Part shown: one piece after another, positions 41,050 to 49,657 of the stretch
Numbering within the stretch: position 1 is the stretch's first letter
How the letters are laid out: every line of letters begins with the position of its first letter
Assembly: GCF_902859585.1 (NCBI RefSeq)
Contig: NZ_CADIJM010000001.1
Coordinates: 248,001 to 312,000 of the forward strand
Direction of reading: 5' to 3'
Length of the DNA stretch: 64,000 bases
Origin: Achromobacter animicus
GTDB taxonomy: Bacteria > Pseudomonadota > Gammaproteobacteria > Burkholderiales > Burkholderiaceae_B
The notes under the pieces: model-generated
Databases searched by the model: none
What the model was told of the DNA's origin: nothing
What the model saw: the letters and a program-made list of their open reading frames with translations, nothing else
Position numbers and translations under genes: made by a program

Positions 41050-42504
41050 ATGCTTGCCCGTCATTCCTTTGTTTTGCTGTGCGCCAGCGTGCTGGCCGGG
41101 TGCGCGGCAGGCCCTGATTACCACCGGCCGGAGGCGCCGCTTCCCAGTCACTACTCGCAGGCCCCCGGCCGGCAAGCCGGATCCGGGGCCGTGCAAGGCC
41201 TCGATACGTGGTGGCGCCAGTTTGACGACCCGATGCTGGCGCGATACGTATCGTTGGCAATCGCGCAGAACCTGGACCTGGCGCAGGCGGCGGCGCGCGT
41301 GACGCAGGCGCGTGCGGGGCTGGGCGCGGCCAACGCGGCCTTGCTGCCGTCGGCCTCGGTGCGCGGCCTGGCCGCGCGGTCGCATCAGTCGCGGGAGACG
41401 CCACAGGGGCAGGTGGCCAGCACGATGCCCGGTTACGACCGCTGGGGCAACCAGTACGAAGCCAATCTTGAGGCCAGCTGGGAAATCGACCTGTTCGGCG
41501 GCCTGCGGCGTGGCCGTGAGGCGGCCATCGCCGATTTTCAGGCCTCGAAAGCGGCAGCGATGGCCACGCAACTCGCGGTGGCCGCGCAAACCGCGGACAC
41601 ATACATTGTGATCCGCAGCCTACAGGCGCGTTTGGACATCGCACAGCGGCAGGTCAGGACGCAGCAGGATCTTGTCGCCAAGGTCGCGCTGCTGCACGAA
41701 CGCGGGCTGGCTGCGCAATACCAGGTGCGTCAGGCGGATGGCGCGCTGTCGCAAGTACAGGCGACCGTTCCGGTGTTGCAGAGTGGGCTTGATGCGGCCA
41801 TGAACGCCTTGGACGTCATGCTGGGGGCCGCGCCCGGCACGCATCGCGCCGAACTGGCGGCGCATGCGCCGATACCCGCCGCGCCTCGGATCGAGGAAAT
41901 GGGCGCTCCCGCGGATCTGCTCCAGCGCCGGCCCGATCTGATCGCGGCCGAACGCCGGCTGGCGGCCGCCAACGCCCGTATCGGCGAGGCGATCTCCGAG
42001 TTCTACCCGAAGTTCTCGTTGAGCGGCTTGCTGGGCAGCGCCACGGCCGTGTCCAGCGGCAATCTGTTCTCCGCCGGTGCAAGCCAGTCCACGGGCGTGT
42101 TGGGACTGCGTTGGCGGCTGTTCGACTTTGGCCGCATCAACGCGCAGATCGACGGGGCAAAGGGCCAAGAGGCCGAGGCGCTGGCGGCGTATCGCCTGGC
42201 GGTCCTGCATGCCACGGAAGATGTCGAGAACGCGTTTTCCGCACTGATCCACCGTGCCGAACAGTCGGCGGTGCTGACCCGCGGCGAAGACGCGCTGACG
42301 CAGGCGCGAGCGTCGTCGTTCGCGGCCTACAAGCGCGGCGCCGCCAGTCTGGTCGACGTGCTGTATGCGGACGCCTCGCTCTTGCAGGCTTCTGACGACC
42401 GGGCGCAGGCCCAAGCGGAAACCGCTCGCGCAGCGGTGGCGGCATACAAGGCGCTGGGCGGAGGCTGGCGCCCGGACGCACCAGCGCAGATCGCCACGCG
42501 CTGA
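41050..42504 (+). CDS. RND efflux outer-membrane factor (NodT/OprM family lipoprotein)
   Basis: This 484-residue TolC-like lipoprotein has lipobox VLAGC (C18) and the OEP repeats typical of NodT-family factors: GPDYHRPEAPLP at the start, LLQRRPDLIAAERRLAAANARIGEA near residue 295, and the barrel strands around FSLSGLLGSA. It forms the outer-membrane duct for the divergently encoded adaptor and pump. Its promoter carries the shared TetR-type operator. Confidence 0.93.
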   Translation: MLARHSFVLLCASVLAGCAAGPDYHRPEAPLPSHYSQAPGRQAGSGAVQGLDTWWRQFDDPMLARYVSLAIAQNLDLAQAAARVTQARAGLGAANAALLPSASVRGLAARSHQSRETPQGQVASTMPGYDRWGNQYEANLEASWEIDLFGGLRRGREAAIADFQASKAAAMATQLAVAAQTADTYIVIRSLQARLDIAQRQVRTQQDLVAKVALLHERGLAAQYQVRQADGALSQVQATVPVLQSGLDAAMNALDVMLGAAPGTHRAELAAHAPIPAAPRIEEMGAPADLLQRRPDLIAAERRLAAANARIGEAISEFYPKFSLSGLLGSATAVSSGNLFSAGASQSTGVLGLRWRLFDFGRINAQIDGAKGQEAEALAAYRLAVLHATEDVENAFSALIHRAEQSAVLTRGEDALTQARASSFAAYKRGAASLVDVLYADASLLQASDDRAQAQAETARAAVAAYKALGGGWRPDAPAQIATR

Positions 42505-42505
42505 A

Positions 42506-42525
42506 CCGAGGCGCGCGGGCCTCGG
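42506..42525 (+). terminator. Hairpin after the outer-membrane factor gene
   Basis: CCGAGGC (42506-42512) and GCCTCGG (42519-42525) form a 7-bp stem 2 bases beyond the stop codon. There is no U-tract. Confidence 0.45.
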
Positions 42526-42602
42526 CACGGACACAGGAACACGACTTGCTGCGCTGCGCTTCTCGGGCATCTGCCCGGGCCCGCAACTCACGAGGCGATC
42601 CA

Positions 42603-43031
42603 GTGACCCAACTCATCGAAAATCGGTACGCCCTTACCGTGCGCCCCATGCCGGCGGTATTCCTGGCCGGGATGTTTCCCTTGTTTCTCGGCGCGGCACT
42701 CGCGGATGCTGCCTATGCGCAGACTTTTCACATCCAATGGAACAATTTCGCGTCTTGGCTGCTGGTCGGCGGGCTGCTGTTTGGCGCGATCGCGCTGCTG
42801 TTTGCCATCGTGGACCTGTTCAGGGCTACGCAGCGCGCGCGCGGAATCGTTCCTTATGCCGTCGTGCTGCTGGCAGCCTGGCTGGTAGGCCTGTTCAATG
42901 CGTTTATGCACGCCCGCGACGCTTGGGCAAGCATGCCCACCGCACTGATTCTGTCTGCAGTCGGCACCGTGCTGGCGCTTGTGGCGCTCTGGCTGGGCTT
43001 CCGCACCCCGCACATCAGGGGGCCGCTATGA
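42603..43031 (+). CDS. DUF2231-like small membrane protein
   Basis: This 142-residue protein has four TM helices (MPAVFLAGMFPLFLGAALADAAY and three more). The GTG at 42603 has GAGG 8 bases upstream and is preferred; the frame is open further upstream. Proteins of this kind often precede sorbosone-dehydrogenase-like genes, as here, with an ATGA overlap. It could be an anchor or electron-transfer partner; this is an inference. Confidence 0.72.
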   Translation: MTQLIENRYALTVRPMPAVFLAGMFPLFLGAALADAAYAQTFHIQWNNFASWLLVGGLLFGAIALLFAIVDLFRATQRARGIVPYAVVLLAAWLVGLFNAFMHARDAWASMPTALILSAVGTVLALVALWLGFRTPHIRGPL

Positions 43032-44359
43032 ATCACCTACGACTGATTGCCGGAATTCCGTTGCTGGTGATGGCAGGGGTGTGCAGCGCGCAGGCCGGAG
43101 GCCAATATGGACCTTCGCCTGATCTGCCCAAACCCGAACGCGGCCTGCTGCCCGATATGGTCATTGCCAAGCCTGCCCCGTGGGGCGACAAGGTGCCGAC
43201 CGTGCCCGAGGGCTACAAGATTTCGGCCATCGCCACGAATCTGAAAATTCCGCGGCAGACGCTCGTGCTGCCCAATGGCGACATCCTGGTGGCCGAGGGT
43301 CGCGGCGGCAGCGCGCCCGACCTCAAGCCCAAAGACGTGATCGCGGCCGTCATCAAGGCCCGCGGCACCAGCCCGGTCAAGGGCGGCAACCGCCTGACGC
43401 TGCTGCGCGACCCGGAAGGCGATGGCACCTACGAGGCCTCCGTCTTTGCCGAGAATCTCAACGCGCCTTACGGGCTGGCGCTGGTCGGGAACCAGCTGTA
43501 CGTCGCCAATCAGGACGCATTGGTGCGGTTCGAATACCAGCCTGGGCAGACCAAGGCAAGCGGGCCGCCCGAAGTCGTCACGCCGCTGCCGTCGGAGATC
43601 AACCATCACTGGACGAAGGCGCTGACCGCCAGCGCCGATGGGCAGTATCTGTACGTAGGCATCGGCTCGAACAGCAACATCACCGAACGCGGCATGACGG
43701 CTGAGGCCGATCGCGCGCGAATCTGGCGCGTGAATGCCAGCACGGGTGAATACAAGACGTATGCGACCGGCCTGCGCAACCCGACCGCGCTTACGATCCA
43801 GCCCGATACCGGCCAATTGTGGGCCGTGGTCAACGAGCGCGACGAAATCGGTCCGGACCTGGTGCCCGACTATCTGACCACGGTCAAGGAAGGCGCCTTC
43901 TACGGCTGGCCTTACAGCTATTGGGGCAAGAACGTGGACGATCGCGTCCGGCCGCAGGATCCTGCCAAGGTCGCGTCGGCCATCGCGCCGGATTACGCCT
44001 TGGGCTCGCACGTCGCGGCGCTTGGCGTCGATTTCTCAGACGCTTCGATGGGGGATCGTTTTGCCAACGGCGTCTTTGTCGGCGAGCACGGAAGCTGGAA
44101 CCGCAAGGATCCAGTTGGCTACAAGGTGGTCTTCGTGCCGTTCACGGACGGCCGGCCTTCAGGCCCGCCTGTGGACTTCGTCGCAGGCTTTCGCGACACC
44201 GACGGCACGACGCGCGGCCGTCCGGTTGGCGTGACCGTAGATCCGAAGGGCGCGCTTATCGTGGCCGACGACCTGTCGAACACGATCTGGCGAGTCACCC
44301 CGGCGCAGCCGGCGCAGCCGGCGCAGCCGCCCAAGCCGGTCGCTGCGGCGCAGCCCTGA
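43028..44359 (+). CDS. Sorbosone dehydrogenase-like PQQ-type beta-propeller
   Basis: This 443-residue exported protein (signal peptide ending CSAQA) has the six-bladed propeller of the soluble glucose/sorbosone dehydrogenase family: NEINHHWTK-type and GLRNPTAL, NERDEIGPDLVPDYLT and GEHGSWNR motifs. The family oxidises aldoses or related substrates with PQQ. The C-terminus ends with a PAQ triplet repeat encoded by a short 9-bp DNA repeat (about 44306-44332). The start is fixed by overlap with the upstream membrane-protein gene. Confidence 0.87.
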   Translation: MNHLRLIAGIPLLVMAGVCSAQAGGQYGPSPDLPKPERGLLPDMVIAKPAPWGDKVPTVPEGYKISAIATNLKIPRQTLVLPNGDILVAEGRGGSAPDLKPKDVIAAVIKARGTSPVKGGNRLTLLRDPEGDGTYEASVFAENLNAPYGLALVGNQLYVANQDALVRFEYQPGQTKASGPPEVVTPLPSEINHHWTKALTASADGQYLYVGIGSNSNITERGMTAEADRARIWRVNASTGEYKTYATGLRNPTALTIQPDTGQLWAVVNERDEIGPDLVPDYLTTVKEGAFYGWPYSYWGKNVDDRVRPQDPAKVASAIAPDYALGSHVAALGVDFSDASMGDRFANGVFVGEHGSWNRKDPVGYKVVFVPFTDGRPSGPPVDFVAGFRDTDGTTRGRPVGVTVDPKGALIVADDLSNTIWRVTPAQPAQPAQPPKPVAAAQP

Positions 44360-44426
44360 CAAGTCATCCCCAGGCCTCCCGCGCGACGCATCGCATCGTC
44401 GGGGGGGCCACGCAACAGGAGCAACC

Positions 44427-44993
44427 ATGGCAACACTTCAAGATGTCAACATCGCCATTCTGGCCGTCGATGGATTCGAGCAGGTCGAACTTACCGGCCC
44501 TCGTCATCGTCTGCACGAGGAGGGCGCGCGCACAGTGCTGGTGTCCGCCCGCACCGATCCGATCCAGGGCTTTCATCACGACAAGCCCGGCGACCGGTTT
44601 CCGGTGGATCTGACCTTTCTGCAGGCCGCCTCCGAGCCGGAGGTCTTTGACGCCTTGCTGTTGCCCGGCGGCGTGGTCAATGCCGATGAAATCCGTATGC
44701 AGCCCAAGGCGCAGGAGCTGGTGCGCGCATGCTTTGACGCGGGCAAGCCGGTCGCCGTCATTTGCCACGGCGCCTGGCTGCTGATTTCCGCCGGTGTCGT
44801 CAAGGGCCGCAAGATGACCAGTTGGCCATCGCTGCAGGACGACCTGCGCAATGCGGGCGTTGAGTGGGTGGATGAAGAGGCTGTCGTCGACGGCGTATTG
44901 GTGTCCAGCCGCAAGCCGGATGATATTCCGGCGTTCAACGAGGCCTTCATCGGCGTGCTGCGCAAAGCGGTCGAAGGGCGTGATCGCAAATAG
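44427..44993 (+). CDS. DJ-1/PfpI-family protein
   Basis: This 188-residue class I glutamine-amidotransferase-like protein has the nucleophile elbow VICHGAW with C113 and the conserved E18 in DGFEQVEL, the usual Cys-Glu pair of PfpI/YhbO proteins. The following histidine (H114) fits a catalytic site. Family members are implicated in glyoxal-damage repair or act as chaperones. It stands 67 bases after the sorbosone dehydrogenase-like gene and may be co-transcribed. Confidence 0.88.
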   Translation: MATLQDVNIAILAVDGFEQVELTGPRHRLHEEGARTVLVSARTDPIQGFHHDKPGDRFPVDLTFLQAASEPEVFDALLLPGGVVNADEIRMQPKAQELVRACFDAGKPVAVICHGAWLLISAGVVKGRKMTSWPSLQDDLRNAGVEWVDEEAVVDGVLVSSRKPDDIPAFNEAFIGVLRKAVEGRDRK

Positions 44994-45093
44994 GCTGGCC
45001 GGTGGCGAGCGCGGGGGGTTAACAGAAGACGCATCGGGAGGCGCCGCGAAGGGGCCCTCGAAGCCGCCCCGTAAGCTGCCCCGGCGGATGACG

Positions 45094-45426
45094 CTACGTA
45101 CGCTTCAACGCAACAGTCACCAGTACCGACGCGTTCTCTAGCGCAAAAAGCGAATGCGGGGCTCGGCCGGGCAGGTACATCAGGCGGCCGGCGTCCAGGA
45201 TATGCGTGGCGCCGCCGGTCGAGACCTCGACGCTGCCCTCCAGGCATTGAAGGGTGATTTCGCCCTCGACGTCATGCGAGGGCATTGTCTTGCCCGCCAG
45301 CAGCACCAGGCGCATGACCTCCAGATCCTCGGACTTGAAAAGCGCGACCGACTGCTTCTGCGCAAGCGCCGCGCCATAGGGCTTCAGATCGATGACCTGT
45401 CCGGGATCCGCGTGTTTCAGGGCCAT
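45094..45426 (-). CDS. Small cupin-domain protein
   Basis: This 110-residue single-domain cupin has the two motifs in reduced form (MPSHDVEGEITLQCLEGSVEV and LMYLPGRAPHSLFAL). The histidines and glutamate that bind metal are partly kept. The ATG at 45426 follows a GGAAG-type site. The role is unknown; such proteins may be isomerases or binding proteins. Confidence 0.78.
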   Translation of the reverse strand: MALKHADPGQVIDLKPYGAALAQKQSVALFKSEDLEVMRLVLLAGKTMPSHDVEGEITLQCLEGSVEVSTGGATHILDAGRLMYLPGRAPHSLFALENASVLVTVALKRT

Positions 45427-45490
45427 GATGACTTCCTTCGCTGGGAGATGGATGGACCAACGATACCCCAGGCGAGCGCAGCGCGGCCGA

Positions 45491-46477
45491 TCAGTTGATC
45501 TTGATGCCACGTTCCTTGACCAGGTCCTTCCATTGCGCCGTTTCCTTGGCCAGGTGGTCGCGCAGTGCGACGGGCGTGCTGCCGATGGACTCGGCCCCGA
45601 TCGAATCGAGCGTCGCCTTCACCTTGGGATCCGCCAACGCGGCGCGCATGGCATCGTTCAGCTTGGCCACCACATCCGGTGGCGTGCCCGCAGGCGCGAA
45701 GGCGGCGAACCAGGGCATCAGCTCATAGCCTGGCACGCCCGCTTCCTGCATGGTCGGCACGTCGGGCAGGGCGGCCGAGCGCTTGGTGGTGGTGACGCCC
45801 AACGCACGCAGCTTGCCGGTCGCGATGTGGGGCTTGGCGGACGTGATGCTGTCGAACATGTAGTCAACCTGCCCGCCCAACAGGTCCGCGACGGCCGGGC
45901 CGCTGCCCTTGTACGGCACGTGCAGCATGTCCACGCCCGTCATCGATACGAACATTTCACCGGCCAGATGGATCGACGTGCCGACCCCGGCGGAGGCGTA
46001 CGTGTAGTGCTTGGGCTGCGCCTTTGCGTTGGCGATCACGTCCTGCACGCTCGTCGCGCCGGTGCGTTCAGGATTGGTGACCAACACGTTCGGCACCACG
46101 GCCAGCAGCGAGATCGGCGCGAAGTCCTTGATGGGGTCGTAATTCAGGTCCTGGTACAGCGCGGGATTCACGGCCATGCCGTTGGCCACGATCAGGATGG
46201 TGTAGCCGTCCGGCTTGGCGCGCGCCACGGCCGCCGCGCCGATATTGCCGCCCGCGCCCGCGCGGTTTTCCACGATGAACGACGTATTCAGCTGCTTGCC
46301 CATGGATTCGCCAAGCGTGCGCGCGATGCTGTCCATGGCGCCGCCCGGCGGGAAGGGCACGATCCATTTCACCGGGTGGTCGGGATAGGCATCGGCGTGC
46401 GCCGCCGCCGCGCCAGCCAGTAGCGATGCGGCCAGCAAGGCGCGGGCGAAGGGTTTGAAGGCGGGGCGCAGGCGCAT
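45491..46477 (-). CDS. Bug/TctC-family periplasmic receptor
   Basis: This 328-residue exported protein has the Bug signatures VPFPPGGAMDSIAR, NRAGAGGNIGAAAVARAKPDGYT and VPYKGSGPAV. It is divergent from a LysR regulator gene, the usual arrangement for a receptor controlled by its own ligand. No catabolic enzyme is adjacent, so the ligand cannot be suggested. Confidence 0.9.
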   Translation of the reverse strand: MRLRPAFKPFARALLAASLLAGAAAAHADAYPDHPVKWIVPFPPGGAMDSIARTLGESMGKQLNTSFIVENRAGAGGNIGAAAVARAKPDGYTILIVANGMAVNPALYQDLNYDPIKDFAPISLLAVVPNVLVTNPERTGATSVQDVIANAKAQPKHYTYASAGVGTSIHLAGEMFVSMTGVDMLHVPYKGSGPAVADLLGGQVDYMFDSITSAKPHIATGKLRALGVTTTKRSAALPDVPTMQEAGVPGYELMPWFAAFAPAGTPPDVVAKLNDAMRAALADPKVKATLDSIGAESIGSTPVALRDHLAKETAQWKDLVKERGIKIN

Positions 46478-46599
46478 GAAAGTCTCCGTGTTCTTGAATT
46501 ATGGGCGGCGATGCGGAACCGATTCATACTCTGGCCGACCGCGCTTGAACGATTGAGGCAGTATCGCTTGCCTTTTTCTAAGGCGTCCAAGACTATATG

Positions 46600-46615
46600 G
46601 GTTTCAATTGATACC
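46600..46615. promoter_or_regulatory. Candidate LysR-site palindrome
   Basis: The 16 bases GGTTTCAATTGATACC form an inverted repeat with a single mismatched pair. They lie 19 bases before the LysR start and about 125 bases from the divergent Bug start. It fits an autoregulatory LysR site with the usual T-N11-A character; binding is inferred. Confidence 0.5.
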
Positions 46616-46633
46616 TTCAGGGTCTTAATCGTC

Positions 46634-47518
46634 ATGGAACTCAGGCACTTGCGCTATTTCCAGGCCGTGGCCGAGGCCGGCAGTTTCACCCAGGCGGCCG
46701 CGCGGCTGCACATCGCGCAGCCGCCGCTCAGCCGCCAGATCAAGCAACTGGAGGAAGAATTGGGCGTGCTCCTGTTCGAACGCACCACGCGCGCCCTACG
46801 CCTGACCGAGGCGGGCCGCTTTCTGCTCGAGCAATCGCGCCTGTTGACCGCGCGGCTGGACGAAGTGCTGGAAGGCACGCGCCGGTTGGGTCAAACGGAG
46901 CGCCGCTGGTTCGGCATCGGCTTCGTGCCGTCCACGCTGTACGGCTTCGTGCCGGAACTGATCCGGTTGCTGCGCAGCGCGGACGAACGGGTCGAAGTGG
47001 GCCTGATGGAAATGAACACGTTGCCGCAGCTCGAAGCGCTGAAGGCAGGCCGCATCGACCTGGGCATCGGCCGCATCCTGCTGGATGACCCGGCGATCGA
47101 ACGCCGCGTGCTCATGACCGAACCCTTGATGGCCGCCGTGCCGCTGCATCACCCGCTGGCGGGCCAGGGCAGCGTCTCGGTCGACCGGCTGGCGCGCGAG
47201 CCCTTCGTCCTGTATCCGGCGCGTCCGCGGCCCAACTACGCGGATCACGTGCTGGGACTTTTTCGCGCCGCCGGCCATTCGCTGCAGGTCGCGCAAGAGG
47301 CCAACGAGCTGCAGACCGCCATCGGGCTGGTTGCGGCGGGGCTGGGCGTCACGGTCGTGCCCGCGTCCGTGCAGCGCCTGCAACGCCAGGACGTGGCGCA
47401 TGTGCGGATCGAAGCCGACGCGTTTGTGTCGCCAGTCATCGTCAGCTATCGCAAGGATGATGCGTCGGTGTTCCTGGCGCGGGCGCTGGAACTGGCGGGG
47501 GAACTTGCAAAGGGGTAG
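46634..47518 (+). CDS. LysR-family transcriptional regulator
   Basis: This 294-residue protein begins MELRHLRYFQAVAEAGSFTQAAARLHIAQPPLSRQI, a classical LysR helix-turn-helix close to the CatM/BenM group. The effector domain shows GFVPSTLYGFVPELI. The ATG at 46634 is chosen because the HTH starts immediately. It probably controls the divergent Bug gene. Confidence 0.9.
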   Translation: MELRHLRYFQAVAEAGSFTQAAARLHIAQPPLSRQIKQLEEELGVLLFERTTRALRLTEAGRFLLEQSRLLTARLDEVLEGTRRLGQTERRWFGIGFVPSTLYGFVPELIRLLRSADERVEVGLMEMNTLPQLEALKAGRIDLGIGRILLDDPAIERRVLMTEPLMAAVPLHHPLAGQGSVSVDRLAREPFVLYPARPRPNYADHVLGLFRAAGHSLQVAQEANELQTAIGLVAAGLGVTVVPASVQRLQRQDVAHVRIEADAFVSPVIVSYRKDDASVFLARALELAGELAKG

Positions 47519-47542
47519 GGGCGGCGGGGGTGACCTGCCGCG

Positions 47543-48460
47543 CTATCGTCCGCCCGCAGGCGAATACGCGCCCACCAGTTCGATGATCCAGTCAATAAAG
47601 GCGCGCAGTTTGGCGCTGACGTGGCGGTTGGGCGGGAACGCCACGTACATCGGCATCGGGTCCATCCGCCAGTCCTCGAACACCGGCACCAATTCGCCCT
47701 GTGCAAGATGCGGCGCGGACATGTAATCCGGCAGCCACATCACGCCCATGCCGGCCAGACCGGCCGCCAGGTAGGCATTGCCGTCGTCCACGGCCAGCAC
47801 GTAACGGCCGTGCACGTTGACGACTTCGTTGCCGCGGCGCATGGCGTAGGGCAGCGCACGGCCCGTGCGTTGCCACAGAAAGCCGACGATGCGATGGTGC
47901 GTGTCCTCAAGCTCGCGCGGGTGTGCAGGCTTGCCGGCCAGTTTCAGATAAGAGGGCGCGGCATAGACGCCCAATCGTAGGTCACCGACACGGCGGGCCA
48001 TCAAGGATTGATCGGTCAGCTCGCCGCCGCGCACCACGCAGTCGACGTTTTCGCCGATCAGGTCGACGATGCGGTCGCTGACGCCCATGTCGAGCTGGAT
48101 GTCGGGATAGCGCGCGTGAAAGGCCGGCAATGCCGGCACCAGCACCATGCGCGCCAGCGGGCTGGGCACGTCCACGCGCAGGCGGCCACGCGGCGCTTCG
48201 GCGGCGCTGGACAGGCTGGTCTCGGCGTCGTCCATGTCGGCCAGCAGCTTGATCACACGTTCGTAGTACGCCGCGCCGTCGGCCGTGACGTTGACCTTGC
48301 GCGTGGTGCGGTTCAACAGACGCACGCGCAGCCGCGCTTCCAGCTGCTGCACAAGCTGCGTGACGCTGGTCTTGCTCATGTGCAGGGTTTCGGCCGCCTT
48401 GGTGAAGCTGCCGGTCTCCACCACGCGCGCAAACGCGGTCATTGCGTCAAATCGGTCCAT
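47543..48460 (-). CDS. LysR-family transcriptional regulator
   Basis: This 305-residue protein has an N-terminal HTH (MDRFDAMTAFARVVETGSFTKAAETLHMSKTSVTQLVQQLE) and a CrgA-type effector domain (PRGRLRVDVPSPLARMVLVPALPAFHARYPDIQLDM). It is convergent with the previous LysR gene and divergent from the RidA-like gene, which is its most likely target. Confidence 0.9.
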   Translation of the reverse strand: MDRFDAMTAFARVVETGSFTKAAETLHMSKTSVTQLVQQLEARLRVRLLNRTTRKVNVTADGAAYYERVIKLLADMDDAETSLSSAAEAPRGRLRVDVPSPLARMVLVPALPAFHARYPDIQLDMGVSDRIVDLIGENVDCVVRGGELTDQSLMARRVGDLRLGVYAAPSYLKLAGKPAHPRELEDTHHRIVGFLWQRTGRALPYAMRRGNEVVNVHGRYVLAVDDGNAYLAAGLAGMGVMWLPDYMSAPHLAQGELVPVFEDWRMDPMPMYVAFPPNRHVSAKLRAFIDWIIELVGAYSPAGGR

Positions 48461-48602
48461 GACTGCTCTGGTCGGGATCGGGATTGTTTGGATTCTACAA
48501 ATAGTGATGGATGAAGTTGGCCGTTTATCCGCGCGGCGGGCGCTTTTACAGTTTGCCTATGTCAACGCGGGCGGTCCGAAGCCCCTTCACTTGGAGAATC
48601 CC

Positions 48603-49007
48603 ATGAACAACCGTGACGTCGTGTTTCCTCCGCATCGCCACGCGCTTTACGAGCGCAACCGTTATTCGCCGGCCGTGCGTTCCAACGGCTTTCTGTTCGT
48701 GTCCGGCCAGGTCGGCAGCCGCGACGACGGCTCGCCCGAGCCCGATCTGCGTCAGCAGGTGCGGCTGGCGTTCCAGAACCTCAACGCCATCCTGCACGCG
48801 GCGGGCGCGTCGTTCGACGACGTGGTCGACGTGACGGTCTTCATGGTGGATCCGCAGTCGCAGTTCGAGACCATGTGGGAAGTGGTGCCCGAATTCTGGG
48901 GCGAGGCGCCGTTTCCGAACATCACGGCGGTGGGGGTGACCTGGCTTTATGGATTCCAGTTCGAGATCAAGGTCATCGCCAAACTGCCGGAGGGCGCGAC
49001 GGCTTGA
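48603..49007 (+). CDS. RidA/YjgF-superfamily protein lacking the deaminase arginine
   Basis: This 134-residue protein has the chorismate-mutase-like RidA fold with VSGQVGSRDDGS and DDVVDVTVFMVD. The loop where archetypal RidA has P-A/S-R (the imine-deaminating arginine) reads FPNITAVGVTWL, with no arginine. It is therefore probably one of the Rid4-7 type proteins rather than a 2-aminoacrylate deaminase. GGAG lies upstream of the ATG. Confidence 0.82.
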   Translation: MNNRDVVFPPHRHALYERNRYSPAVRSNGFLFVSGQVGSRDDGSPEPDLRQQVRLAFQNLNAILHAAGASFDDVVDVTVFMVDPQSQFETMWEVVPEFWGEAPFPNITAVGVTWLYGFQFEIKVIAKLPEGATA

Positions 49008-49065
49008 GCGTGCGGCCGGCCGGCGGCCGGACCGCTGGCCGGATAATGACCGGCCCATGACGGGA

Positions 49066-49524
49066 TCATGACCGCCGGAAGACGACGACTTTGCTGGTCA
49101 GCTTCTGCAGCGGTTCATCCCGCTGGTTCGACGTGACGGATTCCACGACCACGATGGCGCGATCGGGCTTGGAACGGGACGGCGTGATGCTCAGCACCGT
49201 GCTCGTCACCTTCACTACGTCGTCGGGGCGGGTGGGCTGCGGCCAGACCACTTCGGCCCCAGCGCCAATCACGCCGCGCGCCACGGGAAAGCTTTCGACC
49301 AGCAGCTTCATGGTCAGCGCCGCCGTGTGCCAGCCGCTGGCCGCCAGGCCCTGGAATAGCGTGTCACGCGCGGCGTCCGGATCCAGGTGAAAGGGCTGCG
49401 GGTCGAATTGCGAGGCAAAGGCAATGATCTGCGCCGCGTCCAGGGCGTGGCTCTTGCTGACGAAGATGTCTCCGACGGACAAGTCTTCAAGATAGATCAG
49501 CGGCGGCTTGCGGGTATCGGTCAT
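49066..49524 (-). CDS. MaoC-family dehydratase/hydratase
   Basis: This 152-residue hotdog protein has the MaoC motif region FASQFDPQPFHLDPDAARDTLFQGLAASGWHTAAL, with the catalytic Asp and His of the hydratase 2 motif visible in DPQPFHLD. It likely hydrates or dehydrates enoyl-CoA or a related thioester. It starts at 49524, divergent from proP. Confidence 0.87.
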   Translation of the reverse strand: MTDTRKPPLIYLEDLSVGDIFVSKSHALDAAQIIAFASQFDPQPFHLDPDAARDTLFQGLAASGWHTAALTMKLLVESFPVARGVIGAGAEVVWPQPTRPDDVVKVTSTVLSITPSRSKPDRAIVVVESVTSNQRDEPLQKLTSKVVVFRRS

Positions 49525-49657
49525 TAACGGCTCCGGCGGTCGACAGGTGGGTGGGGCATTATGGGCGCGCGCCCGCCACTCCCGCAATGCCGCGGGCGAT
49601 GACCGTTGCCAAAATCGGGTCCATAATCGGCATGTCCCGTTTTATGGATGTCGCACC

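Noticed and set aside
44306-44332. 9-bp DNA repeat at the end of the sorbosone dehydrogenase-like gene
   Set aside because: It encodes a short in-frame PAQ tail, common low-complexity sequence with no further sign of function.
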